Positions 17,310 through 25,728 of a DNA stretch of 64,000 nucleotides are shown here, in pieces. This stretch comes from Mobiluncus sp034180645 (GTDB taxonomy: Bacteria; Actinomycetota; Actinomycetes; Actinomycetales; Actinomycetaceae). Location: contig NZ_JAXFNY010000012.1 of the NCBI RefSeq assembly GCF_034180645.1, positions 1 through 64,000 on the forward strand, read 5' to 3'. A program made the translations under genes and the position numbers. How positions within the stretch are numbered: the first letter of the stretch is position 1; the number at the start of each line of letters is the position of its first letter. Under the pieces are notes generated by a model. That model was not told the DNA's origin and did no database searches. It worked only from the letters and a program-made list of their open reading frames with translations.

Positions 17310-17330
17310 TTATCCACAACCTGTGGACAA
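17310..17330. promoter_or_regulatory. Two DnaA boxes upstream of dnaA
   Basis: TTATCCACA at 17310-17318 is a perfect consensus box. Four bases on, TGTGGACAA at 17322-17330 is the reverse complement of TTGTCCACA. The pair faces head to head in the dnaA-rpmH spacer. DnaA binding here would be expected to control dnaA transcription, and possibly rpmH, and may also belong to the origin. Confidence 0.75.
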
Positions 17331-17425
17331 AGTTACAACAGTGTAACTCCGTAATGAAGTGCAGTTACATCTATGTTTTCCAATTTTTTCCGGGCCAATC
17401 CGCTCAGTCGGACTTTTGCGCTAAT

Positions 17426-17455
17426 TTGCAACGAACCTGTTATCTGGGCTAAATT
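17426..17455 (+). promoter_or_regulatory. Possible promoter of rpmH-rnpA-yidD-yidC
   Basis: TTGCAA (17426-17431) and TAAATT (17450-17455) are spaced by 18 nt and lie 66 nt upstream of rpmH. The match to the housekeeping sigma consensus is moderate; no other element in this 290-nt spacer looks better. Confidence 0.35.
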
Positions 17456-17520
17456 GTAACTTCGTCTTATGACTTAACTGCGGCTCGGGATTACCCGGGA
17501 TTATTTTTCAGGAGAAAAAA

Positions 17521-17658
17521 GTGACTAAGCGGACTTATCAGCCCCATAATCGTCGCCGCGCCCACAAGCACGGCTTCCGTAATCGTATGGCCACCCGTGG
17601 GGGACGGGCGGTTATCAGCGCTCGTCGTCGTCGCGGCCGTAAGCGTCTGGCGGTCTAA
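17521..17658 (+). CDS. rpmH: Large ribosomal subunit protein bL34
   Basis: This 45-residue basic protein starts at GTG 17521 with CAGGAG upstream. The translation begins TKRTYQPHNRRRAHKHGFR and continues with MATRGGRAVISARRRRGRKR, the standard bL34 sequence. It heads the plus-strand cluster rpmH-rnpA-yidD-yidC-jag-rsmG, opposite dnaA, the conserved bacterial arrangement. Confidence 0.98.
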   Translation: MTKRTYQPHNRRRAHKHGFRNRMATRGGRAVISARRRRGRKRLAV

Positions 17659-17668
17659 GCCCAAGCTG

Positions 17669-18076
17669 ATGCTGGCCAAAGCAAACCGGCTGACTCGCGC
17701 CCAGGACTTTCGCCTAGCGATGCGCGAGGGGTGCCACGCTCACGGCCCTAACCTGGTGTTCCATCAATATATCGGAACGGGAGATGAACCGGCTCGCATC
17801 GGTTTCGTTGTGGCCAAGCGGTTTGTAAAGCACGCTACCGGACGTAATCTCATTAAGCGCCGTTTGCGTCACCTGGTGCGCGATCGCCTGGTGGAGTTTC
17901 CGGCGGGTTCTCTAAATGTGTTTTATGCCAAAGCCGGCATCGCTGAGGCGGATTATTCGCAGCTGGACAAGCAAGTCGGGACGGTGTTGCAAAAGATGGC
18001 CCGCAAACGCCACCAGGTTTCACCCGGTTCGCCGCAGCCCGGTTCGTCAAGTTTCCCACGCGGTAATGGCCGGTAA
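17669..18076 (+). CDS. rnpA: Ribonuclease P protein component
   Basis: A 135-residue basic protein that assists the RNase P RNA in trimming tRNA 5' leaders. It starts at ATG 17669 with LAKANRLTRAQDFRLAMREG. The signature GFVVAKRFVKHATGRNLIKRRLRHLVR carries the RNR-type motif of the family. Only 10 nt separate it from rpmH, so the two are co-transcribed. The C-terminal 20 residues are a low-complexity Pro/Gly/Ser tail. Confidence 0.96.
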   Translation: MLAKANRLTRAQDFRLAMREGCHAHGPNLVFHQYIGTGDEPARIGFVVAKRFVKHATGRNLIKRRLRHLVRDRLVEFPAGSLNVFYAKAGIAEADYSQLDKQVGTVLQKMARKRHQVSPGSPQPGSSSFPRGNGR

Positions 18077-18093
18077 AAGTTAGGATAGATGCG

Positions 18094-18492
18094 GTGTTAA
18101 CAGGCAAGACATTGTTGCGGTGGGGTTGGAATCTGCCGGCAAACTTGGCACGCTTGCTGATTCACCTCTATCAACACACTTTGTCAAAAGCGTTCGGACC
18201 GGTGTGTAAGTACTATCCCAGTTGTTCGCACTATGCGGACCTGGCACTGCAAGTACACGGACTGTGGAAAGGCTCAGCGTTGACCCTGTGGCGGTTGCTA
18301 CGGTGCAACCCCTACTCTGACGGTGGCGTGGACTACCCTCCGGTCAAAGGTTCCTGGACGAATCCGTGGACTGAACCTGGCAGCGTCAGCGCCCAAACTT
18401 ATGACCTACTGCCCGGTCAAAACTCACTGTGGAGCGCCGGAGTGAGAGGGGAAACTATGGAAATGAAAGAAGGAATGGTGTCATGCTGCTGA
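18094..18492 (+). CDS. yidD: Membrane protein insertion efficiency factor YidD
   Basis: A 132-residue protein with the YidD core: an amphipathic N-terminal helix, then YYPSCSHYADLALQVHGLWKG and LLRCNPYSDGGVDYPP. The cysteines of PSCSHY and RCNP are family hallmarks. Translation starts at GTG 18094. The C-terminus is extended by about 40 residues and overlaps the start of yidC by 10 nt, so the two are translationally coupled. Confidence 0.93.
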   Translation: MLTGKTLLRWGWNLPANLARLLIHLYQHTLSKAFGPVCKYYPSCSHYADLALQVHGLWKGSALTLWRLLRCNPYSDGGVDYPPVKGSWTNPWTEPGSVSAQTYDLLPGQNSLWSAGVRGETMEMKEGMVSCC

Positions 18493-19808
18493 GCCTGCTC
18501 CCGGCTGCTGGGGAAGCCAAATTGTCTCTCTATGATCAGATTTTGTACCCCTTTATGTGGGTGGTGGGCTGGATTTTGCGCGGTGTCCACGAGTTGCTGG
18601 AATTGTTAGGGGTCAAGCCTGGTGCCGGCATTGGCTGGGTACTGGCCATCATCGGGATGACTATCGTGGTGCGCCTCATCATCGTGCCACTGTTCATCAA
18701 GCAGATTAAAGCCTCGCGCGCCATGAGTCTGGCGCAACCCGAATTGACCGCCATCACCAAGAAATATAAGGGCAAGCGCGACCAGCAGTCCATGATGCGT
18801 CAGCAGGAGGAAATGAAAGCCGTGCAAAAGAAGTACGGCGCATCCATGTCGGCCTCGTGCCTGCCCCTTTTGGTGCAGATGCCGGTATTGTTCGCTCTGT
18901 ACCGTTTACTGTTTTATATGGAAGCGGTCGCCAAAGGCACGATGCCTGAACACGATTCCATTGGCGGAATGGGCCAGGTTCAAGCCAAAGCGTTGTGGGA
19001 TTCCACTTTCTTTGGCGAATCTCTGGGACAAACCATGTTCAGTCCAACTTCCACCATGCAGACCAAGATTGTTATCGGCATTATGGTGGCTTACCTGGTC
19101 GTGACCATGTTTGTGCAGACGGCGTTCCTGTCGATGAAGAATATGAGTGACGAACAGCTCCACTCGGATAACCCGATGGTGAAGTCCACGAAGTCCATGA
19201 TGTACTTCATGCCTCTGGTGTACTTGTTCACTGGCCCGGTCGTGCAGGTGGGATTGCTCATTTACTGGGTCACCTCCAACACGTGGAGCTTGGTGCAGCA
19301 GTACTTCATGATTCGGGCCTACCCCACTCGCGGTTCGGCAGCCGCTCGGTGGCGCGCAGACGCTCATGAACACAAATTCGACAAATACCGTGCCGAGCAG
19401 GAAAAACAACTCGATGCCGAGTTGAAAAAGATTGAGTTGAACGAGGTGGGACTCAATCAGAAAGGCGTTCAGGTTGCGATGCGGGAAGCCCGGTTGGCCC
19501 ATATTCGTAAGTTAGAGAAGCGTCGGATGGAGCTGGGGTTGGACGAAATGAACTTCGGTTCGGTTGATACTCAAGGTAAAGGTGGCCGGCAGCAGCGGAT
19601 GCAGCCGGGTCAGAAGGGTTGGGAGGAATACCGGGCCCAGTTTGATCAAGACAAGGCAGAGGCCGAGGCCGAGTCGGAACCTGATCCGGACGAAGTCGGC
19701 AAGGATGGCCTGACTGCCAGCCAACGAGCCACCAAACAAGCTGAAAGACGTGCAGCCGAACGTAAAGCGAAGCAAAAGAAGTCAAAAAAGAAGCAAGGGA
19801 ACAGATAG
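18483..19808 (+). CDS. yidC: Membrane protein insertase YidC
   Basis: A 441-residue YidC/Oxa1 insertase that places proteins in the cytoplasmic membrane. It has five or so membrane helices, the conserved RLIIVPLFIKQIKASRAM block with the catalytic-groove Arg, and FALYRLLFYME. The C-terminal third is highly charged and coiled, ending in a Lys-rich tail (KAKQKKSKKKQGN) that would bind the ribosome. I choose ATG 18483, with AAGGAA upstream, rather than the in-frame GTG at 18429, which would add 18 charged residues before the first helix. Confidence 0.96.
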   Translation: MLLSLLPAAGEAKLSLYDQILYPFMWVVGWILRGVHELLELLGVKPGAGIGWVLAIIGMTIVVRLIIVPLFIKQIKASRAMSLAQPELTAITKKYKGKRDQQSMMRQQEEMKAVQKKYGASMSASCLPLLVQMPVLFALYRLLFYMEAVAKGTMPEHDSIGGMGQVQAKALWDSTFFGESLGQTMFSPTSTMQTKIVIGIMVAYLVVTMFVQTAFLSMKNMSDEQLHSDNPMVKSTKSMMYFMPLVYLFTGPVVQVGLLIYWVTSNTWSLVQQYFMIRAYPTRGSAAARWRADAHEHKFDKYRAEQEKQLDAELKKIELNEVGLNQKGVQVAMREARLAHIRKLEKRRMELGLDEMNFGSVDTQGKGGRQQRMQPGQKGWEEYRAQFDQDKAEAEAESEPDPDEVGKDGLTASQRATKQAERRAAERKAKQKKSKKKQGNR

Positions 19809-19868
19809 ACACGATATTTTCGGGGCACCACGACGCACGGCGTCGCCTGGGAATCGAGGAGCATAAAC

Positions 19869-20561
19869 ATGAGTGAATCAATGGACGAGTTGGACATTAT
19901 TGAGGAAGGCACCGAAGTCGTTGCCAATCGCGCCTCCAAAATGGAGCGGCTGGAAAACGAAGGTGATTTGGCAGCTGATTATTTAGAGGAACTGCTGGAC
20001 ATTGTCGATTTGGACGGCGACATTGAGATTGATGTCGAGAACGGACGAGCCTTGGTAGAAATCGTTACCGGGGACGTAGAACCGGATCGTCGTTTGAAGC
20101 GGCTCATTGGCCGGCACGGCGAAGTGTTAGAAGCCCTGCAGGAACTGACCCGCTTGGCAGTACAGTCTCAAACCGGGGAACGCTCCCGGCTGATGCTCGA
20201 CATTGCCGGCTACCGTTCCAATCGCCGCCTCGAGTTGCGCGAACTGGTGGAGCGCTTGGGTGCGCAGGTTCAGGAAACCGGCGAGCCGGTCCAGCTCAAT
20301 CCCATGAATCCGTTTGAACGCAAGGTGTGCCACGACAAGGCCGCGGAAATGGGTTTGTATTCCGAATCAGAGGGCATGGCCCCCAACCGCTATGTCGTCT
20401 TGTCGCTTGACGAAGGCGATGATGAGGACTACGAGGACGAGCCTTTTGACGAATTTGATGATAACGCGGACGACGCTGGCGACGATTTGGCAGATGACGC
20501 GCAGACCCTGGACCATGACGCTCTTGATGACGACTCGGACGTCTCGGCTGACGAAGCCTAA
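19869..20561 (+). CDS. Jag / KhpB family RNA-binding protein (KH and R3H domains)
   Basis: 230 residues. The N-terminal Jag-like region is followed by a KH domain with the GRHGEVLEALQELTRLAV loop and an R3H domain (about 128-175) around MNPFERKVCHDKAAEMG. The C-terminal 50 residues are nearly all Asp/Glu. Family members bind RNA and influence cell elongation and division in Gram-positives. The location between yidC and rsmG is conserved. Confidence 0.92.
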   Translation: MSESMDELDIIEEGTEVVANRASKMERLENEGDLAADYLEELLDIVDLDGDIEIDVENGRALVEIVTGDVEPDRRLKRLIGRHGEVLEALQELTRLAVQSQTGERSRLMLDIAGYRSNRRLELRELVERLGAQVQETGEPVQLNPMNPFERKVCHDKAAEMGLYSESEGMAPNRYVVLSLDEGDDEDYEDEPFDEFDDNADDAGDDLADDAQTLDHDALDDDSDVSADEA

Positions 20562-20589
20562 CCGTTAGAGGCTCGCAGAGAGACTGACC

Positions 20590-21270
20590 GTGACAGATTC
20601 AGCTGAGGACGAGCTGGCCGAGGAAACCCCGGGTGAGATTCAGCTTGAACCGGAGCCGGCGGGCCTGGCCGATGTCTTTGATACCAGCGCCGACCAGATG
20701 CGCTACTTTGCGGATCTTCTCAGCCACGAAGGCTTGGAGCAGGGTTTGCTGGGACCACGCGAGGCCGGTCGCATCTGGAGTCGCCACCTTTTGAACTGCT
20801 GGGTACTCAGCGAGTTTTTGCCCGAGGGCGTGCAGGTCGCCGATGTCGGTTCGGGAGCTGGGCTGCCCGGTTTGGTGTTGGCTATCGGTAGGCCAGATCT
20901 GAGTATGACTTTGATTGAGTCCATGTCTCGCCGCTGTGAGTGGCTGCAGTTTTGCGTGGAGGAACTCGGTCTGGACAACGTGCGGATTCGTAACGCTCGT
21001 GCTGAGGACCTTCGGGGGAAACAGGCGTTTTCTTATCTGACGGCTCGGGCGGTCGGCAACCTTTCGACCCTGCTGGGCTGGACGGCGCCGCTAGTGAAAA
21101 AGCACGGCACGATGCTGTTCTTAAAAGGCGCTTCGGTCGAAGCGGAGATAGATAAAGCGAAAGCCAACTACGTGTTTGCCAAACAAAAGGTATCCCTGCC
21201 CGAGGTGCTCACCGTTTCCACACCCTTGACCGGAGAACCAACCCGCGTGGTGCGGCTGGCTAAGAAATAA
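20590..21270 (+). CDS. rsmG: 16S rRNA (guanine-N7) methyltransferase RsmG
   Basis: A 226-residue SAM-dependent enzyme that methylates G527 (E. coli numbering) of 16S rRNA. The SAM-binding motif is VADVGSGAGLPGLVLAIGRP. RPDLSMTLIESMSRRCEWL and YLTARAVGNLSTL are further family blocks. It starts at GTG 20590. Loss-of-function in this gene is known to give low-level streptomycin resistance in other bacteria. A perfect parS site begins 6 nt after the stop. Confidence 0.96.
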   Translation: MTDSAEDELAEETPGEIQLEPEPAGLADVFDTSADQMRYFADLLSHEGLEQGLLGPREAGRIWSRHLLNCWVLSEFLPEGVQVADVGSGAGLPGLVLAIGRPDLSMTLIESMSRRCEWLQFCVEELGLDNVRIRNARAEDLRGKQAFSYLTARAVGNLSTLLGWTAPLVKKHGTMLFLKGASVEAEIDKAKANYVFAKQKVSLPEVLTVSTPLTGEPTRVVRLAKK

Positions 21271-21275
21271 GCAAT

Positions 21276-21291
21276 TGTTTCACGTGAAACA
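21276..21291. promoter_or_regulatory. parS centromere site 1
   Basis: TGTTTCACGTGAAACA is an exact match to the universal bacterial parS palindrome, the ParB nucleation site. It lies in the rsmG-parA spacer. Confidence 0.97.
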
Positions 21292-21455
21292 TTTTGCTCC
21301 GGAGTTAGCCTGCTCTGTTTTGGGGCCAATGGGAGGACGAATGTGAGGCATTTTCGTGTCATCGGTTTGTTCAATTTGCTCCGAACATAGCCGGCTGGAC
21401 TGCGTTGTTGACCTGTGAAAACAATTGTCAACCGGCGCAACCACGCGGAATACCT

Positions 21456-21475
21456 TGTGGACAAGGTGTGGATAA
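21456..21475. promoter_or_regulatory. Two DnaA boxes upstream of parA
   Basis: TGTGGACAA (21456-21464, complement of TTGTCCACA) and TGTGGATAA (21467-21475, complement of the perfect TTATCCACA) are in the same orientation, 2 nt apart. They sit about 70 nt before the parA start, next to parS, which could couple parAB expression to DnaA level. Confidence 0.7.
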
Positions 21476-21543
21476 GTTTTCGGCAATCTTGAATTTTTTC
21501 GTGGTCACCCATGAAGTAGACTGGAAAGAAAGAAGGGAGTTTT

Positions 21544-22515
21544 ATGGTGGCAGAAAACGAACGGCCTAAGGTCGTAGTCCCCCATCAAATCGAGCGTCCG
21601 GATTCCATTCACCGGACCTTGCGTCCGCGGGTGCCGACCTCCGAGAACGAGACCCCCATCGCTCGTGAACTGCGCAAATCAATGGAGATGCGCCAGGCAA
21701 TCGCCTTCGAGGATACTCCCCAGTTGCACCACAATCACATCGTGGCGGTTGCTAACCAAAAGGGTGGAGTCGGCAAGACGACCACCCTGGTCAATATGGC
21801 GATGAGCTTGGCGCAGCGCGGCGTGCAGGTGCTGGTCATTGACACCGACCCGCAAGGCAACGCTTCGACTGCCCTGGGCATCGACCACCACGTTGGCAAC
21901 CCCTCACTCTATGACGTTTACACCGGGCACTCTACCCTGGCGGAAGTCGCTCAGCCCTGCCCGCAACAGGAATCCCTCTTGGTCGTACCCGCCACCGTGG
22001 ATTTGGCCGGGGTGGAAATGGAACTGGCTGATCAGGTGGACCGCAGTTTTTATCTGCGTGAAGCCGTCAAGTCTTACTTGGCGGATAAGTCCGGTTGTTT
22101 GGTTTTCATGGACTGTCCCCCTTCGCTGGGGCTGTTGACAGTCAACGCATTTTGCGCCGCGCATTGGGTCTTAATTCCGGTGCAGGCGGAGTACTACGCC
22201 CTGGAGGGAATTTCCCTGCTGACTGATACCGTGGGCAAGATTCGCGATGCCTTAAATCCTCACTTGGAAGTGTTGGCCTTCCTCATCACCATGTTTGATA
22301 AGCGCACGAATCTGGCTGCCCAAGTCGAAGCCGATGTGCGCTCCCACTATCCCGAGCAGACTTTACCTACCAACATTCCGCGTCAAGTTGCTATCTCCGA
22401 AGCTCCCTCCTGGGGTCAGACCGTCATCACTTACGAAAAGAATTCGCCAGGTTCGCTGGCTTATCAGATGGCGGCGTTGGAACTGTTGGGGAAATTAGCA
22501 GCGAAGGAAAACTGA
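21544..22515 (+). CDS. parA: Chromosome-partitioning ATPase ParA (Soj)
   Basis: 323 residues. The deviant Walker A motif is NQKGGVGKTT, with both lysines, preceded by a 65-residue polar N-terminal extension. DTDPQGNAS, then FMDCPPSLGLLTVNAF (Walker B) and VQAEYYALEGISLL are typical of ParA. It works with ParB on parS to move newly replicated origins. Starts at ATG 21544 after AAGAAGGGAG. parB follows after 3 nt. Confidence 0.97.
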   Translation: MVAENERPKVVVPHQIERPDSIHRTLRPRVPTSENETPIARELRKSMEMRQAIAFEDTPQLHHNHIVAVANQKGGVGKTTTLVNMAMSLAQRGVQVLVIDTDPQGNASTALGIDHHVGNPSLYDVYTGHSTLAEVAQPCPQQESLLVVPATVDLAGVEMELADQVDRSFYLREAVKSYLADKSGCLVFMDCPPSLGLLTVNAFCAAHWVLIPVQAEYYALEGISLLTDTVGKIRDALNPHLEVLAFLITMFDKRTNLAAQVEADVRSHYPEQTLPTNIPRQVAISEAPSWGQTVITYEKNSPGSLAYQMAALELLGKLAAKEN

Positions 22516-22518
22516 CAC

Positions 22519-23532
22519 ATGGCGAAAAAACGGGCTTTAGGTAGTGGTCTGGGCGCTTTGATTCCCGGTGCGCAGTCGCAGCCGCGGGGTGTGGACGTGC
22601 TGGTTCCGCCCAAGCCAGGGACGAACCCGACCAAGAGCAACGACAAGGTTCATGAGTTGTTGAGTCCCGATGCGATGCAGCGCAAATCGGCAAACGCGCC
22701 GGACACCTCCCTGGTGCCGGTTCCCGGCATGACTGTGCAGGAACTTCCTATCGCGGCAATTAGCGCCAACCGAGCCCAGCCCCGCGAGGTATTCGATGAG
22801 GACGCTTTGGAGGAACTGGCGAATTCGATTCGCAACGTCGGTATCTTGCAACCCGTCACCGTGCGGCAGATTGGCACCCGCAAGAAACCCCAATACGAGC
22901 TGGTCATGGGGGAGCGGCGTCTGCGTGCGGCGAAGCTCGCGGGGCGTACCACGATTCCTGCCATCATTCGGGAGACTGCTGATGATGAGATGCGGGTCAA
23001 CGCCCTGCTGGAAAATATCCAGCGCGTGAACCTCAACCCGCTGGAAGAAGCCGCCGCCTACCAACAGATGATTGAGGAACTCGGGGTCACCCAAGAAATC
23101 CTGGCGAAGCGGCTGTCGCGGTCCCGTCCCCAGATTGCCAATACGCTGCGACTGCTGAAGCTGCCCGCGGAGGTACAGGTACAGGTGGCAGCCGGGGTGC
23201 TTTCCGCAGGTCACGCCCGCGCCCTGCTGGCTCTGGATGATGCCGCCGCGATGACGCAACTGGCACAGCGCATTGTGGCCGAGGGCTTGTCGGTACGCGC
23301 CACCGAGGAAATCGTAGCGGTGGGCGATAATGACTCAGCCAAGACCACCGAGCCGAAAAAGCGCCAGACTACCCCGCTCAGCCCAGACATGATGGAAATG
23401 AAAGCTCATTTGGAAGACATCTTGCAAACGCGGGTAAACCTGCAAATCGGGAAAACTAAAGGCAAGGTCACCATTGAGTTTGCCGATGGCGATGATTTAG
23501 CGCGGATTGCCAAAATTATTGGCAGCCGCTAA
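22519..23532 (+). CDS. parB: Chromosome-partitioning protein ParB (Spo0J)
   Basis: 337 residues. An N-terminal ParA-stimulating segment (MAKKRALGSGLGALIP) is followed by the CTPase/ParB core with ANRAQPREVFDEDALEELANSI and GERRLRAAKLAGR, a helix-turn-helix (EILAKRLSRSRPQIANTLRLL) that reads parS, and a C-terminal dimer domain with KGKVTIEFADGDDLARI. Two parS sites flank the parAB pair. Confidence 0.97.
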   Translation: MAKKRALGSGLGALIPGAQSQPRGVDVLVPPKPGTNPTKSNDKVHELLSPDAMQRKSANAPDTSLVPVPGMTVQELPIAAISANRAQPREVFDEDALEELANSIRNVGILQPVTVRQIGTRKKPQYELVMGERRLRAAKLAGRTTIPAIIRETADDEMRVNALLENIQRVNLNPLEEAAAYQQMIEELGVTQEILAKRLSRSRPQIANTLRLLKLPAEVQVQVAAGVLSAGHARALLALDDAAAMTQLAQRIVAEGLSVRATEEIVAVGDNDSAKTTEPKKRQTTPLSPDMMEMKAHLEDILQTRVNLQIGKTKGKVTIEFADGDDLARIAKIIGSR

Positions 23533-23623
23533 GGCAGTGGATGCCACACCGAGCGGCACAGAGTTCAGGCAGGCCGTGCGCCAGCCGCAGGTTTGACACC
23601 GGCCACGGCGGCAGGGACGCAAT

Positions 23624-23639
23624 TGTTTCACGTGAAACA
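23624..23639. promoter_or_regulatory. parS centromere site 2
   Basis: TGTTTCACGTGAAACA again, with the same flanks as site 1 (CAAT before, TT or TA after). It lies 92 nt after the parB stop, so the two parS sites bracket parAB. Confidence 0.97.
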
Positions 23640-23792
23640 TTACCCTGCTGCGGGCCACGGAAACGAAAGCAGTCCCCGAGTGTCCTGGTGAAACAAAGTA
23701 GGGGAAACTAATCGAGTAACCAGGCGACCGGGCTTGTGAAAGCTAATCGAGGCGCGAGAATGACGGCTCCCTAGAGAACTCGTGAAGTACAG

Positions 23793-25067
23793 CTAGGCGG
23801 ATTTGGCGGTAGAAACTGCAGACACGGCTTCACCGTTAGCAATCAGGGCTTTTTCCTGTTCCACGGTCAGGGCCAGACGCCGGATGCCTTCGCGGATTTG
23901 TTCCTCGGGAGGATAGCAGTAGGCGATGCGCAGGTAATCGGAGCCGCGTCCGTCCGCATAGAATGCCGTGCCGGAAACGTAGGCGACCAGGTTTTGCACG
24001 GCGCGGGGCAGCATCGCGTTCGTGTTGAGGCCCGAGGGGAAATGCACCCAGGTGTAGAAACCGCCGACCGGATGCGTCCACGTGCAGTCGGGAAGATATT
24101 TCTTAAGGGCTTCTAGGGTGGCGCGGGCCCGGCCGCGGTACATGACCCGGAACTTGTCGACTTGACCGTACCAGTCAAAGTCGTGAAGGTATTTCGAGAT
24201 AGACATTTCGGCGGCCATCGAAGGAGTCAGAATCGCGGTTTCGTTAGCGACCACCAGCTGTTGCGTAATCTGGTCGGGAGCCAGTGCCCAGCCGATACGA
24301 AAACCGGGGGCGAACATCTTGGAGAAAGAACCCAGGTAGATGATGCCATCGGGGTTAAGGGGCTGCAGGGCTGGATAGAGATGACCGTCAAAACCGAGCA
24401 AGCCGTAGGGGTTGTCCTCCAAAATCAGCAGGTGGTGGCGTTGGCAAATTTCCACGATTTGCGGACGGCGCTGTTCAGTCAGGGTCATGCCGCCGGGGTT
24501 GTGGAAATTCGGCACGGTATAGAGGAACTTAGCCGGGCGTCCGGCCTTTTCCAGCTCAGTCGCGGCTTCTTCCAGAGCTTCGGGAATGAGGCCGTCCTGA
24601 TCCATTAAAACGTGATGGACATCACACTGGTAGGAGTGGAACACCGACAGGGCGCCAACATAGGAAGGGGCTTCAACTAAAATCGGGTCGCCGGGATCCA
24701 CAAAAAGTTGGGTGACCAGGTCTAATGCGTGTTGAGAACCCGCGGTGATAGTTACGTTGGCGGCAGAGGCGTGGATGCCTTCCAAGCTCATAATGTCAGT
24801 GATTTGCTCGCGCAACACTTCCAAACCTTGACCGCCACCGTACTGCATAGCGGTGGCCCCGTCATTTTCGAACATCTGCTGGAAAGAACGCGCAATCTCG
24901 TGCAGGGGCAGGTCTTTAAGGTTAGGCATGCCACCGGCCAGAGAGACCACCTCCGGGCGGGAAGCTACGGCGAACAAGGCTCGGGTCTCGCTGATTTTCA
25001 GGTTGCTGGCGCGCACCGAGAACCGATCCGACCAGTCGGTTTGGCTCATTACAGAAGCAGAAGTCAT
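23793..25067 (-). CDS. PLP-dependent aminotransferase (class I/II)
   Basis: A fold-type I aminotransferase of about 424 residues. Visible blocks are EVVSLAGGMPNL, MQYGGGQGLEVLREQI, the TAGSQHALDLVTQLF cofactor site, VPNFHNPGGMTL, LEDNPYGLLGF, and the PLP lysine in LGSFSKMFAPGFRIGW. The pattern is that of 2-aminoadipate/LysN-like enzymes; the amino donor is unknown. I use ATG 25067, which has AAAGGAA 8 nt upstream. An in-frame start at 25142 would add 25 residues with no such site. Confidence 0.92.
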   Translation of the reverse strand: MTSASVMSQTDWSDRFSVRASNLKISETRALFAVASRPEVVSLAGGMPNLKDLPLHEIARSFQQMFENDGATAMQYGGGQGLEVLREQITDIMSLEGIHASAANVTITAGSQHALDLVTQLFVDPGDPILVEAPSYVGALSVFHSYQCDVHHVLMDQDGLIPEALEEAATELEKAGRPAKFLYTVPNFHNPGGMTLTEQRRPQIVEICQRHHLLILEDNPYGLLGFDGHLYPALQPLNPDGIIYLGSFSKMFAPGFRIGWALAPDQITQQLVVANETAILTPSMAAEMSISKYLHDFDWYGQVDKFRVMYRGRARATLEALKKYLPDCTWTHPVGGFYTWVHFPSGLNTNAMLPRAVQNLVAYVSGTAFYADGRGSDYLRIAYCYPPEEQIREGIRRLALTVEQEKALIANGEAVSAVSTAKSA

Positions 25068-25278
25068 AAACACGTTCCTTTGAGTTATTTCCTGCAAGTT
25101 TACGCTTGGGTGAAACTGAGCCAAAATTTCGGGACGACACACCGGGACACGAAAGCGGTCCCGCGCTGGGCCCGGGAGAAAGGAGTAAAGCCGGAGATCC
25201 CAGCGAAGGACCGCGGAGTAGTGTGTGTCCCTCTATTGTAATGGCTTAAACGCAAACTCGGAGGCGAATTCAGTTACA

Positions 25279-25324
25279 GTGACGCAAAAACGTCACAACA
25301 GGGGCTTATCAGACGGTTCGTCTG
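25279..25324. other. Two adjacent hairpins downstream of trxA
   Basis: GTGACG-CAAAAA-CGTCAC (25279-25296) and CAGACG-GTT-CGTCTG (25310-25324) lie directly after the trxA stop. Neither is followed by a clear T-run in the trxA direction, so termination is uncertain; they may protect the trx mRNA 3' end. Confidence 0.45.
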
Positions 25325-25331
25325 AAAAACC

Positions 25332-25658
25332 TCAGGCGAGGGCGGCTTCAATCTCTGATTTGAACTGAGAGCGGGGCCGGCCCCCGATAATCTGATGAAC
25401 GACCTTGCCGCCCTTGAAAATGTTGAAGGTCGGAATGGCGGAAACGCCGTACTGAGCCTGGATAGACGGGTTGTTATCAACGTCACACTTGGCGACTTTC
25501 AGACGATCGCCAAAGTCAGCGGCAACCTGGTCCACAATCGGTGCCATCTGGCGGCACGGACCGCACCAGACGGCCCAGAAATCCACCAGCACCGGCACGT
25601 CAGATTCCAAAACCTCGGCAGTAAAATTGCTTTCGTTGACTTCAATTGCTTCGGACAT
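25332..25658 (-). CDS. trxA: Thioredoxin
   Basis: 108 residues, normal thioredoxin length. The active site is WCGPC, with cysteines 32 and 35. The cis-proline motif is VSAIPTFNIFKGG. Reduced by TrxB, it keeps cytoplasmic protein thiols reduced. I use ATG 25658, because AAAGG is 8 nt before it. A second ATG two codons upstream touches the Shine-Dalgarno, and longer in-frame starts run into trxB. It is 70 nt after trxB. Confidence 0.95.
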   Translation of the reverse strand: MSEAIEVNESNFTAEVLESDVPVLVDFWAVWCGPCRQMAPIVDQVAADFGDRLKVAKCDVDNNPSIQAQYGVSAIPTFNIFKGGKVVHQIIGGRPRSQFKSEIEAALA

Positions 25659-25728
25659 AGTCATTTCCTTTCTGTTGTGTTTCATTTCCCACCCGGTAGA
25701 GCAACCGGCCGGAAAATCTGTGTTGGGC

